From Epiperipatus broadwayi (taxonomy: Eukaryota; Onychophora; Udeonychophora; Euonychophora; Peripatidae): DNA of 64,000 bases. The notes beneath the pieces were generated by a model. It was not told the origin of the DNA. It searched no databases and saw only the letters and a list, made by a program, of their open reading frames with translations. This document shows, one piece after another, positions 36,801 through 47,578 of the stretch (its first letter is position 1; every line of letters begins with the position of its first letter). The DNA lies in contig JAQFVV010000320.1 of NCBI GenBank assembly GCA_028023455.1, forward strand, positions 496,001-560,000, read 5' to 3'. Made by a program: the position numbers and the translations under genes.

Positions 36801-37317
36801 ACATTTCTAAATTAAGTTTGTGTTTTTTTTAAAGCTAAATTATTTGAATTTTCTCTACACATTGTTAAATTTTATTCCACATCAAATAGAAAAAATTTTT
36901 GATTAATAAAATATAAATGTTTTGATTATAATAAAAAAATCTGTTATCATTTTTATTTTTTCGTTGGTAGTAATGAATAAATTATACCTACTCTATCTAC
37001 TTTTTAAAATTATCTCATATTGTTTTTCAGTATCGATTACAGTGCCTTCTAATATTTTCAATATACACCTGCCTTTAAAAAAGTCTCTTTTTTTTTTCTT
37101 TTACAGTGATTTATTTTTCTTAATCTTTTTATTACTTCTAGCTTCCAATCTTATTGACAGAACTTACTATTTCTAAATTTTTATATATCAAAATCGCAAA
37201 TACTTGCCAAATATTTTGTTTTTTTAATATCCAAATTTTATAATTATTTAGTATCATAAACTAGACAACCTAAAAAAAAGGCACATATGACTTTATTGTT
37301 CAGGAATTTATAAGAAG
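36801..37317. other. AT-rich DNA without a supported gene
   Basis: The hydrophobic frame at 36922-37176 is T-rich low-complexity translation and is not called. Confidence 0.45.
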
Positions 37318-37412
37318 TTTAAGCACCAAAACCGCGAGTAATAGACTTGATTATGGAACTTCTGATCCCAAGTTGGAATGTCTGCCAACTGCGCCAAATC
37401 GGACAATCTAAT
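37318..37412 (-). pseudogene. tRNA-like relic or tRNA-derived SINE head
   Basis: On the minus strand, TTTGGCGCAGTTGGCAGAC matches the polymerase III A box / D arm pattern well. It is followed by an arm around TTCCAACTTGGGATCAGAAG and a degraded B-box position CATAATCAAGTCTATTAC. The folding cannot be completed into a normal cloverleaf. It could be an old tRNA pseudogene or the head of a SINE; no target duplication was found. Confidence 0.35.
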
Positions 37413-37692
37413 AACAATTAATGCACATTCTATTGTTATACAATCTTAGTAATTACTATTTCTTTATTCTCACATTATTTAATTAAACTTTCTAATATTT
37501 AAAAGAATTAACCTACTTAATTTTTAATTTCTCCATTTAGCTTTTCAATCTCATAATTTTGATTTTACTCTTTTGTGCATTTATTTTCTGTCCACATTTA
37601 ATACATACACTATTAATGCTATTTGCCTTTTGTTTAACATCCAGACAGTAGAATGGGGACTAAACTTTTAATATTAAGTAAAATTTACTATG

Positions 37693-37962
37693 AAGTAAAT
37701 TTAATTAAAGGGGGTTTGAATCCAAGCTTCCTTAGGACATCCACTTCATCTTATACAATTGATATGCATGTCCACATGTGGAAAAGATAAATGATCTCCA
37801 ATATGCATATTTCATGCTGAACAAACACTCATCAGTTGATCTAGATAATCATCTTAATATAAACCAGTATGTGGTGATATATTGGTTGTATAAGATGGAG
37901 TGGATGATCTAAGGAAGCTTGAAAGTCTGGGTTCAAATCCCCTCTAATTACATCTAAATTAA
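37693..37962. repeat. foldback family F with T-arm-like ends
   Basis: The left arm, TAATTAAAGGGGGTTTGAATCC to AAGCTTCCTTAGGACATCCAC and CATCTTATACAA, pairs with the right arm, TTGTATAAGATGGAGTGGATG to GGAAGCTTG and GGTTCAAATCCCCTCTAATTA. The outer ends contain GGTTCAAATCC, an exact tRNA B-box / T-arm sequence, in inverted orientation at the two sides. Loop about 140 bp. Noncoding. Confidence 0.62.
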
Positions 37963-38597
37963 AAGTATATAAAATATGCTTGTATTTAAATATTAAGTAA
38001 ATTTAAACTTTACCATTATAGACTAATGTTTTTTTATTGTAATGTTATTTTATTAACAGTTGTATTTCCATTAATTATACATATTTCATTAATCAAATAT
38101 ACTAGCCAAAGAAAATAAACTCTAAAACACGACTAATTGTTTCACAGCTAAATAACAACAGTTTAAAACTAAATATTACCTATAATTCCATTTACATCCC
38201 ATATACCCTTAATATTAAAAGAACTTTTAAATAGTTAATTGCTTCAGAATCATACATTTTTAATAATAAAATTCTTTAATTCTTTTTATTTCATTTCTTT
38301 TATCGATTGTGTTTTGTAGTTGTTGTTTTGTTTGTTTGTTTTTTTTTGCTTGGTCTGTTTTAGTTTTGAACTTGAGATAATTTTGATTATTTTATTGACT
38401 AGTTTAGCTTTAGGCTTTTAATGTTTATATTTCATTAAATATTTTATTAAAGCTATTAATTAAACATTTGCAAATAAAACTAAAAAGAAATTTTAAAATG
38501 TAATATTATGGTCAAATAACTGTAATTAGACTTTATAACTTTTTAATAATCCAATTTAAGAAATAATATATACATATTAACTTATAATATAACTAGC
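37963..38597. other. AT-rich DNA without a recognised feature
   Basis: Nothing supported. Confidence 0.5.
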
Positions 38598-38760
38598 ATG
38601 CTAATAGCTCTAAACAAGCTTTTTCAATAAAAATGCTGCAAGAGAAAGCATTTAAAAATATTTATCTAAAAAGCTTGATTAGAGCTATTAGCACTCTCAC
38701 TATATAACAATTGTAAACACAAGCTAATTAAGTCACATGATGTATGATTTGGTTTCCTTA
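38598..38760. repeat. small foldback, family C, copy 2
   Basis: TGCTAATAGCTCTAA and AAGCTTTTT pair with AAAAAGCTT and TTAGAGCTATTAGCA around a loop containing ATGCTGCAAGAGAAAGCAT, itself a small hairpin. The right end is followed by AACACAAGCTAATTAAGTCACATGATG, also seen after the larger foldback at 14061-14556. Confidence 0.55.
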
Positions 38761-39057
38761 CTAATATATTAACTTTTATTGATGTCATATATAAAGTTAA
38801 TCTTCTTTAAATGATCATGGTTATAGAGAATTCCATAGAAAAACATTTTTATAAAATATATTCCTTGAAGCATTATATTTCTAATAGTTTTTAATGTAAT
38901 GATTATTCTGTAATTAACAATTTAATTAATAAGGTTAATTTTTTTTTTTTTTAAAAAAAGAAATAGTTAAAGTGATTTTTTTTATTTCAAAAAAAAAGTT
39001 TATTTTTTTTTTTTTTGTATCTCTAAACTGAATTTATTATTTAATTTTGAATAACAA
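38761..39057. other. AT-rich DNA, homopolymer-rich
   Basis: Runs of A and T at 38940-39020; nothing else supported. Confidence 0.5.
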
Positions 39058-39640
39058 AGAGGCAAAACTCTCCATACAGTAGTGTCATTTAATGCAAGCC
39101 AGAGTATTCAATGGATGCAGGAAGATCGGTACATAAAATTCTTATCTAGTGCCTAATCATCCAATATCTCCAGAGTAGTTTCTAGATTGTGGCTTTTATC
39201 AGTAAGGGGCCTTGGATATGAGAGCACTGCATCTAGATCTTAGGATCTAATGCAACCCTCCACCAGCCATCTTTTTATTTTATTAGCTAACTATAAAGCT
39301 TTCAGGAATGTTTTCAATTCAAGCTCATTAACGTGTGTAATCATATAGATCTGAACTCAGTTCAGCATCCATACTTTTTGGTTCTTTAATAGCCATAGTC
39401 ACCATAATCCTATTGGATAGTATTCTCAGATTCAAGGCTCCTCATTGATGAAAGCCACAAGCTAGAAACTAGTCTGGAGATATTGGATGAATAGGCACTA
39501 GATAGAGATTTTATGCACATATCTTCCTGAATCCATTGATTATTCTGGCTTGCACGGAGTGTTGCTACTTTATAGAGAGTTTTGACTCTGTAAACAGCTT
39601 GTATAAACATACAGAATAGTGATTATATGATGTTTAGTGT
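39058..39640. repeat. foldback family A, long form
   Basis: Arms: GGCAAAACTCTCCATACAGT, TGCAAGCCAGAGTATTCAAT, ATCTAGTGCCTAATCATCC and TTTCTAGATTGTGGCTTTTA at the left, with reverse complements from 39425 (GATGAAAGCCACAAGCTAG) to 39590 (AGAGAGTTTTGACTCTG). The 240-bp core (GGATCTAATGCAACCC, AACTATAAAGCTTTC, GATCTGAACTCAG) is shared with the copy at 5150. The core has no open frame of interest, so the long form is probably the parent of the short copies and is still non-autonomous. Confidence 0.62.
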
Positions 39641-39909
39641 TTTAACTCTGAATAATAATGATATTTTAAATTGTTCTATGCAGTGTCCACTTGTTTTTAA
39701 TTTAAATATTTGTAATTATGTGTAATGTTTGGAATTGATATTGTGCTTCCAAAACTCCTATTGTGATGATGTGGGTTTTTTTTTTACCTACTGGTTTGAT
39801 ATTTATTTTTGGTCTTATTAATCAATTATTTGGCTAGCAGGTTTAAAAATTAGAGGATTGTTGTTATTATATATTTATGCATTTAATTTATCCACATATA
39901 TATAATCAT

Positions 39910-40200
39910 TATTTTCAACTATTATCTATTCACTGCAGAATGAAAGTCTTTCCAAACTTAATCCAGTTTATAGCCTCTCTTCTCCACATCAGCCTAAAAA
40001 ACTTTCTTATTTCATCAATTTCTCTCACATGTGATCTCTTTCTAAGTCTTTAATAATCTCTTAGGATCCCTTATAGTATCCTAATTGTCTATTTATTATC
40101 ATCTAACAATGTGTCTAGCCCAGTTCTATTTCTGTCACTTAATTCTTTCAATGATATCAATCATATTTGTTTGTTCTCACATCCATGTATTTCATTATAT
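39910..40200 (-). pseudogene. RTE LINE 3'-end fragment, old
   Basis: Aligned by eye with 12125-12420: CACTGCAGAATGAAAGTCTT against CACTGCAGGATGGTCTCT, then CTCACATGTGATCTCTTTCT against CTCACATGTGGTCTCTTTCT, CTATTTATTATCATCT and TCTAGCCCAG. It is therefore the C-terminal coding part and 3' end of the same LINE family, strongly diverged. The (AT)n/(AC)n run at 40198-40220 borders it. Confidence 0.72.
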
Positions 40201-40220
40201 ATATATATATACACACACAC

Positions 40221-41659
40221 ACATTGTACTGTTCACAATTCATTTTAGGCCTTATGTTTTATGCACTAGAAAGTGCAAGTTAATCAAACTATTTCAACAA
40301 GAATATTCTGACCATATAAGAATTCAGATATTTCATGAACATACTTATATTTCCTGATTAACTTGACCTAATATTTATTATGATTTGAATTTCTAGAAGA
40401 ATCAGTATTTTGTTTATTTAAGAGGATGCCAGAGTCCCTGATTCCACACATTTTGTTGGTTCGCAGCAAATGACTAATACATAATATTTTAGAAAATGCA
40501 CTTATTTTGTCACTTCAATATTTTATAAGAAAATTTTCCCAGGTTTTATTAAACAAGCATATTGGCTAAGGTAATTTATACAATTCTCTAAAATTAATAA
40601 TCTTTTTAATAATAAAATCTAAATAACCTAAATTTTATAATGTACAATGAAAAGTTGATATTAAAGGTAAATATTTTATTAATACAATTTAAAATATTTA
40701 AATAATAATTAATAAACTGAAAAGAACATACACATGCTAATCCAGATAGTAATGCTAATCCAATAATTAAAAGTTTTTGTTACAAATTTCTTCTAAGAAT
40801 CCATGGAAAAAAATATGAATGTCTCTTTATTGATATTTAAATTACATAGCTAACATTTATAATTAAATTTAGTTTGCAAACATTTAATCTGACATAATTT
40901 AGGGTGTGAATAATCTTACTGGCAAGTTTCATGAATTTATGTATTTCTTGAGATGAATGAGCTTGTGATCATTGATTTTAATCACTAATCCTTTATGTTC
41001 TTGGTCTGTCCTTTAAAGCTAAACATGAATGTTTTTTGGGTTGACCTCTTCATGGTGAAAAGTGTCCACAAACACTCCGGTTCACTCCTGCATGATGAAT
41101 TAATTCAGAAGATGTGTAGTCTATCCTGGATGGAGACAATTTTTCTATCCAGTGGAACCACCAAAGAACAAGACAAGACCCCTCTTGAAGCTATTTTCTT
41201 TCTTTTATACTCATGACTAGTTTTTAGACCTCTGCACATATATCCTTATCTTTTATTTTATCATAAGGCAAGTTTTTAATCTTGGACAATTATTATTATT
41301 TTTTAGTTACAAAGTTTCTTTTTTTATAAAATATTTCTGCCATCTTTAATTAGTGTAATGTCTTTCTTTTATTTATCTGGATAAATAATCTGTATTCATT
41401 TACATTCTTTCCAATTTTAACTTTAATTAAATTATATAGATAATTTGAAACAAAAATAACTTTCATTGTACATTATCTAAAAATAAATCATATTAACTAA
41501 AAAAAAAAAAAAAGAAATCTAAATTGCATCTTTTGAACAATCTTTGAATTTTCTTTTTTTAGCTTTTTTAAATATTACCAAATGCGAATATATTTGTACC
41601 ATATATAAATAAATGATACAACATATATACTATAAATTTAAATTATTTTAAAATAAAAA
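40221..41659. other. AT-rich DNA with an unclassified less AT-rich patch
   Basis: The interval 40995-41216 has an open plus-strand frame of 73 codons and more balanced base composition than its surroundings. Neither strand shows a recognised motif. Nothing else is supported in this stretch. Confidence 0.35.
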
Positions 41660-41830
41660 TTGATTAAAATGGGAAGCTAATGGAATAAAAATACCTGGAA
41701 GTTACATAAATTATTTAGATTTTGCAGATAATGTGATCTTTTTTATAAATAATACTTTAGAACTTTAGGAAATATTGCAAAACTAGGATTGAAGATAAAT
41801 ATCAAAAACTCTAATGTTTAATGGATCCTC
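41660..41830 (+). pseudogene. RTE-type reverse transcriptase fragment, old
   Basis: The plus strand reads GIKIPGSYINYLDFADNVIF, then INNTLEL and later ISKTLMFNG. This corresponds to the region of the copy at 12.1-14.0 kb with GMKVNGEYLSHLDFADDVVV and NNASELQEM. The catalytic A-D-D box is A-D-N here, and stops are frequent. About 55 residues of the LINE are represented. Confidence 0.65.
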
Positions 41831-43742
41831 ACAGAATTCTTTTACTGATTTTTTTAATTTTATTTTAATAATTATGTCTATAATATTCAAAATGCTATAA
41901 ATATTTTGATTTACATAATTTTTAGAAATTATATGTACAGTAATTGGGAATCAAGAAAAAATTAAAGAATGCAATATATATTTTAAATTATATAATATTG
42001 ATATGATGGCGGTTTTCTTATTTACTAATCTTTTATACTGGTATTTATCTTTTTAAGCATTATTATAATTTTTTGACAGTTATTTTATGGTAGTAGTCAT
42101 CAATAATTAAATTGTTCAGTTTCTAAATATATGTATGCTTATATTATATGCAAATTTAAGTTAATATATATTGAATTATAGATAAAATTCATTATGAAGT
42201 TAACTAAAGCATAATTTTATTACTCATTATAATTTTATCAATTTAAAAAAATACTAGGTTTGAACAGAATTATTCAGTATGTCATCATTCACAAATGCAA
42301 GAACACATGTGTTAACTCAAAGATCAGTTGGAGTTTCTAAGAAGAGGATTAATATGACCCAAGCCATAACCTTTGATCACTTTTGATGATAGCTTGCTAA
42401 TGCTGAATACCCCTTTGGTATAATTTATTCTAGCACTCAATTGTATAACTTTAAAGAGCTTATAAATATATTAAATAACCTCAATGCTACCACATACTCT
42501 TTTAAATTCATATAAACAAAGATACAATAAAAGATAAATGCCCCCCAAAATGCATTTCAAAGATGTGGGTTGAGTTATTTTGACACTTGTAATTCAAAAT
42601 GTAATTCTTTAATGAGTTCTTTATGTGATTAATACTTGTGTTGATATAAATATTATATAAATAATAATTAAAATTACCATGGCAACACAGATTTTATGAT
42701 GTTGATGGCTTTAAGGAAGAACAAAATGTGTGTTGTTTTCTATGATGAAATAAATCTTAATAATTAGATAGTTTATAAAAATAATCCCAACAGTCAGTCT
42801 GTAAGATGAGATAATCATTTCTATTATGTTATTTGTTATTTTATGTATGTGTGTGTTGATAACTTATATCTACTGAGGGTGATAAGGCAGTTCAATTTAG
42901 CAATTTAATTGAGTAAGCATTTATTATATCACTTAAAATAAGCAATTATTTTATCTAGCGCCGTGTTTACAATTATATTACATTCAAATATCAGCCTTTC
43001 AAGCTAATTGAGCACGCGCCTTTTGAGTGTGTTAAATAAATGAATACTTTCCTCTTCAATCACTTAAAAGAAAAACCTACAAAAAGTTAAGAAGCATAAA
43101 TCAATTTTGATTCCCCGATTCCCAAACAATTGAGTTGTATCAAATATGCAAAAAAAAAATATTCTAATTCTGTTTTTAAGCAAATTCTTCATAAATAAAT
43201 AAAAAATTATGATAAATATTTTACACGCAAATCTCATATTAGTATTAAATTTGTCCACTAGAGCACTGTATCATAACCATTTTATAATCTCTGTAGAATT
43301 ATAAAACAACTCAAAAATATGTATATAAACTTACTCAGCAGCTACTTAAATTGATAATTAAAACAAAGTCATAAGATTTAAATAGTGCAATGCAATAAAA
43401 CATCAATAAAATATTTCTGATTAAATCCACATTATATATTAAATAAGGTTTTCAATAATGATTTTAAAATATTAGTGAAATAAAGAAATTTTCTCTTTTT
43501 TTTTTTATGAAAAATAATACAAACCTTGCTTTTTTAAAAAATTATTTAAAATTTAGCTACTGCAATTAAATCAGAAGTTGTTACAGCTTTTAGTATTAAT
43601 ATAAATTTATAAATGATTCTACTGTGGTGATAAAATTAAACAATTGGATTTAATATTGTATGTGCTAATTTTATGCGGATTTGCATTTCAAAGCTTCCTT
43701 ATGTCTTCTGCGATATAAATAAAAAATAAATTCCTTATTATT
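41831..43742. other. AT-rich DNA without a supported gene
   Basis: No coding family or repeat relationship was recognised. Confidence 0.5.
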
Positions 43743-44059
43743 TGTTTTTTATATTATAATCTAAAATTAAAAAAAAAAAACCTCCGGTCATTTGCATAAT
43801 TATAAACAACATACACATTGCTCCAGAAAAAGAAAAGAGGTAAAGCAAAGAAAATATATTTAGAGAAATATATTTAATAGATGGCTAACAGATAAAGTTA
43901 AAATGAGACTAAATTAATTAGCTGTTATTGAAAAAAAAGTTAAACGAATTTAATATAAATGATAAAAAATATTTGCTTAAAATAAACAATAGAAATTAGT
44001 TGCATAAACGACAAACTTTCTGGAAACACGTCAACAACATATCCCCTTCAACTAAATTC

Positions 44060-44905
44060 ACAATAAAATCAGAACAAGAACAAAAATTGGCATTCTTAGA
44101 TGTTCTTGTGACAAGACTCCCTCATGGCAAAATCAAAACTACAGTTTACTGAAAAATCACACCTACAGGAAAATAGCTAGCCTATACATCCAATCACACC
44201 AGAATCACAAAACATGGAGTTATACTATCACTATGAAACAGAGCAAAAGAAGTTTGTTCAAAAACCAGCGATTTGGAAAAAGGAAAGATCTACATAGAAC
44301 AAACTCTTATGAAAAAATGGTTATCCATCAGCTGTTATTAAGAAAACATTAAATAGGCAACAAAAAGATCAAAAGAAAAAACAATTATTGGTACTGTAGT
44401 GTACCCATACATTCCAAAAATAGCAGACAAATTAAGGGGAAATCTGCAATCAGTATAACATAAGAACAGCTTTCCAGAACCATACTACACACACACTATG
44501 AGGAATTTTTAACAACTACAAAGCCTAAACTTGAAATGCTGAAAAGAAAAAACTGCATCTATGAAATACCATGTGAATGTGGAAGAATATATATTAGTGA
44601 GACCAGTTGTCCCATTGAGAAGCACTTGCAAGAACACAAACTGATGATTAGAAGATAGAAAACAGACATGTCTAAGATAGCAGACTATGTATCTACCAAT
44701 GAACATATGTTCAATTGAGAAAATACAAAAACATTGGATAGAGAAGGACAGGAACAAAGAAGAAAATTTAAAGAAGCTGCTCACATGACAATGGCAAACA
44801 ATCCCATAAGCCAATGTAGTGTGACTATATATAATGTATGGAAACCACTAATCAACTTTGCTCTTATGAAAAACTGGAGAAATCAGGAGGAACTTTATAG
44901 ATAGT
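44060..44905 (+). pseudogene. Penelope-like RT C-terminus and GIY-YIG endonuclease relic
   Basis: The plus strand begins with LAFLDVLVTRLPHGKIKTTVY, the end of the Penelope RT (family pattern L-x-F-L-D-v-x-v-x-r), followed by TPTGK and YTSNHTRITKHG. After a disturbed stretch with VPYIPKIADKLRGNL comes KPKLEMLKRKNCIYEIPCEC from 44521, then GRIYISETSCPIEKHLQEHK. In this GIY-YIG core the first motif reads C-I-Y and the second Y-I-S where the family has G-[VI]-Y and Y-I-G. The frame ends near 44905 after FKEAAHMTMANNPISQ. In Penelope elements this nuclease cleaves the integration site. Stops and motif changes indicate inactivity. Confidence 0.68.
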
Positions 44906-44935
44906 ATATGAAATTTCTACTGACTGTTGCCTTGG

Positions 44936-45040
44936 CAGGATGCCTCAATTGATTAGAGGATTATCTTAAAATTCAATACTTAAGAATCTAAGGGTACAGG
45001 TTCAAATATCATGCTAGTACTATTACTGGTCAGGCCAGCA
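44936..45040 (+). repeat. tRNA-like segment in the Penelope-like tail
   Basis: GGATGCCTCAATTGATTAGAGG resembles an A box with D arm, and GGGTACAGGTTCAAATATC about 45 bases later resembles a B box with T arm. It lies between the GIY-YIG frame and the CTGAAGAATGACGGAG tail. It may be a SINE inserted in the element, a SINE sharing its tail, or part of the element itself. Confidence 0.45.
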
Positions 45041-45959
45041 ACACCTGAAGAATGACGGAGAATAATACCTCTTGAAATGTTGTGCATATACTAACCTGGG
45101 TGCTATTACTAATAGTTGAATGTATTTGGAATATTTAAATAAAGTTGAATTGTTCTAAAGACATTCAATACTCGGATGATAGAAATAGTCCAATATATAA
45201 ATACAACTAAAAGATCATCACAAACGTTCAGGAAAACAATAAATTGTGCTTGAAAAAGGATAATAGAGATTTACTAATAAGAATTATTTGCATAACACAA
45301 TCAAAGTCAAAAATGTTTAATTAAAAAAAATACCAGATTGTAAGAGTTTTGCTTTTGCAGAATTACTTGGTTGTTCATTGCAAACCATTTTAATTGTGAA
45401 TGTTAGTACTGGATATTTGAAGCCAGCTGGAGTTAGAACAGGTCTTAAAGAAGCCCAATGAAAAGCTGTCTGGGAAGCAACAGATGATTCTAGCACTGAA
45501 GAAAGCAAAGTACCAACAGCTGAATAAGAACCAAAGCAGATTGAACAGATCTTATATTATTTTTATACATATAATTGGCTCTATAGGAGGAAATGCAGAA
45601 CAAACTGTGAGTATATTCAGTTGTTAATTTTGTACATGCCAGACTAGTGTGATAGACTATTAGAGTCAAAGTTTAACCCAATAGTGTTCTATATATATAT
45701 AGGGTTTTATTTGTTTGTGTGTAAAGTAATCAATATTGCTGTTAATGATACAGTGTTGTGAGGGTCAGTGTTAAATTAATTTTAGTTAGCATTGATAACC
45801 CTTTTCGTAATTTTTGTGGTTATTAATTTTTGTTGTTATTAAATTCCTGTTTGCTATTCATATAATACATATATGTGCAAATACACAACAAAGTTGTTGC
45901 AGTCACCATCTCAAACCTAAGTATAGTGAAACAATTGTAAAGGCCAGTAATAGAATAGA

Positions 45960-47000
45960 GAATCTAGAATAGCAGAGAAGTCATTTAGTCAGTCTGCAAT
46001 AAAAGAATTCAATGTTAGTAAGGCAAACCAGTGGCCACTGTATGTCACACAGAAAATTTATTTTTGCTAAATGAGATTAAGGATAATAAAAAAGGACCAC
46101 ATTAATGTGAATATCTGGACTAAAAGTCATTGATGTCATGAATAAATATTTTAGAATGCTAATAGCAGATGAAATAGTATGTAAAGAAAGAACAAACTGA
46201 GTGAATATTTTAATCCTGGACCATCAAAACACATTGCCAGATTAGCATAAAGAATCAGGAAGAATGGAACAATGAAAGAATTAGCAGAAAGTGTGGATAT
46301 AGTGATTATGTAGATGAAATTTTGTTAGACCAATTAATCTGGGGCATGTCAAATGACAGGCTCAGACAAAACCTACTCACCAATGTGGAATTAAATTTTG
46401 AAGAAGCTATTGAAAAGGGAGTGGTCCATGAGCTTATCGTAGAGCAAGCAACACTTTTTAGTAAAGAAAATGACGGTAAAATAAACAGTTTGTAAAATAG
46501 ATCATGAGTCAATAAATTTTTTTTTCCTACTAAAGCATTAAGCAAGAAAATTAGTTGTTTCTGCTTTGGTAAAACTATGCATATGAGAAAAGACTGTAAA
46601 TTTAAAAATGAATTGTGCAATATTTGCAAGCTGAAAGGTCACCTAATAAAAAACATGTAGGGAGTCAAAAAAAAGATATACTCAAGAAAGTCAAACTAAC
46701 CTAATCACAATGGATAGTATTTATATTAATGATGCAACAGCAAAGGGGCAGAGCAAGTTTATGTTGCAGCTACAACTCTTTAATAAAAAGGTAGACATGA
46801 AAATAGACAGCAGATCAAGAATCTCAATAATCTCAGAGAAACTATAGAAACAGATAATAGGAAATCCACCTGACAGGACACTATGTAAGACATTGATAAA
46901 GGTCATAGATATAAACAGAAATGTAGTAGAAATAATATGCAGTGACAGTTCTTATAAAATATGGCAATAAAACAATGAATTTACCTATATATATATAGTA
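45960..47000 (+). pseudogene. gypsy-type Gag with zinc knuckles and protease start, broken
   Basis: Gag matrix/capsid-like sequence begins near 45980 (IKEFNVSKANQWPLY). It runs through EYFNPGPSKHIARLA and YVDEILLDQLIWGMSNDRLR, the usual Gag order, to two zinc-knuckle-like motifs near 46550-46650: CFCFGKTMHMRKDC and CNICKLKGHLIKN. The second has lost its final Cys. Near 46795 DMKIDSRSRISIIS stands where the retropepsin active site D-[ST]-G-A is expected; the Gly and Ala are replaced. Stops and frameshifts separate the blocks. Gag packages element RNA into particles and the protease matures them; neither would work here. Confidence 0.68.
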
Positions 47001-47084
47001 CAGAAAAATATTGGTCAGCTAAGAGGCTGTGACTAATTTAAATATATAGGGATAAGCATTAGCATGAATGATAGGGCAATTTTT

Positions 47085-47515
47085 CCAGAGAGACACTCTA
47101 AAGACAAAACAATTTGACTAATCTAGTATAAGAGGGAGGAAAGTTCAAAGTGGGAACAGCAGTCTGGATTAGAGATGTGCTAAGAAAAATCAGGATTAAG
47201 GGGAAAATACAAAATATATTGTCTAACCATATTATGTTAATTAAGGAAGAAAATAAATTGCAATATAGATGACATGAAAACCATGTCAGGGTTCAAGAAA
47301 CAACTAATACAAATTTTGAAGTTATTAAAATAGGAGCAAAAGGGAAAATGTGCACCTCAAAGATTGATATGCAAGAAATTCGCCCACAATAGAAGAAAGA
47401 AGAATGGAAGACAAAAAGTCAGATAGACTAAAAGAAGAACAGATGGAAGTGAAAATTTATACTGAAAGTAAAGGAGAAATCACACAGGCCAATTTGCAAA
47501 AAGTGAAGACCTATT
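47085..47515 (+). pseudogene. gypsy-type integrase C-terminal end
   Basis: KFKVGTAVWIRDVLRK, then NILSNHIMLIKEENKLQYR and HENHVRV, follow the pattern of the region after the integrase core in gypsy Pol (f-x-v-G-x-x-V-w-x-R, then a beta-barrel ending in r-H-x-d-q-l). It lies only about 100 bp past the protease remnant, so RT, RNase H and the integrase core have been deleted. Confidence 0.6.
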
Positions 47516-47554
47516 AAATTACAAGATTATATCAAATCAAGTTAAACTGGGGTT

Positions 47555-47578
47555 TTTCTGGAATTGGGGGGGGGGGTA
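47555..47578 (+). promoter_or_regulatory. polypurine tract of the old gypsy element
   Basis: GGAATT followed by 11 G and TA lies directly before the TGTTTCATAC start of the 3' LTR. A polypurine tract in this place primes plus-strand DNA synthesis in LTR elements. Confidence 0.6.

Larger units (their letters stand above)
44009..45231 (+). mobile_element. Penelope-like element fragment nested in an LTR
   Basis: Comparison with the intact 3' LTR shows about 1.22 kb of extra DNA between ...TTGCATAAA and ...AAAACAATAA. The insert contains a Penelope-like RT-to-GIY-YIG coding relic, a tRNA-like segment and a tail with CTGAAGAATGACGGAGAATA and AATAAAGTTGAATTG. A short AAAC is present at both junctions and may be a target duplication. 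The 5' part of the element, including the RT core, is missing. Confidence 0.65.
43743..45890 (+). repeat. 5' LTR of the old gypsy element, split
   Basis: Matches the 3' LTR before and after the nested insertion: CTCCAGAAAAAG, TTTAGAGAAATATATTTAAT and AGATGGCTAACAGATAAAGT at 43820-43920, then GATAATAGAGATTTACTAAT and onward from 45260 to AATACACAACA at 45880-45890. The 5' edge, a T/G start at 43743, is inferred from the 3' copy. Confidence 0.65.

Noticed and set aside
40198-40222. (AT)n(AC)n run as a possible LINE tail
   Set aside because: It sits at the upstream side of the RTE fragment, not at its 3' end, so it is treated as an ordinary microsatellite.
40995-41216. 73-codon plus-strand frame in a less AT-rich patch
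   Set aside because: No motif on either strand; it may be repeat-derived, but nothing supports a gene.
44509-44814. 101-codon minus-strand frame
   Set aside because: Antisense to the better supported Penelope-like GIY-YIG relic.
46306-46629. 107-codon minus-strand frame
   Set aside because: Antisense to the gypsy Gag relic with zinc-knuckle motifs.
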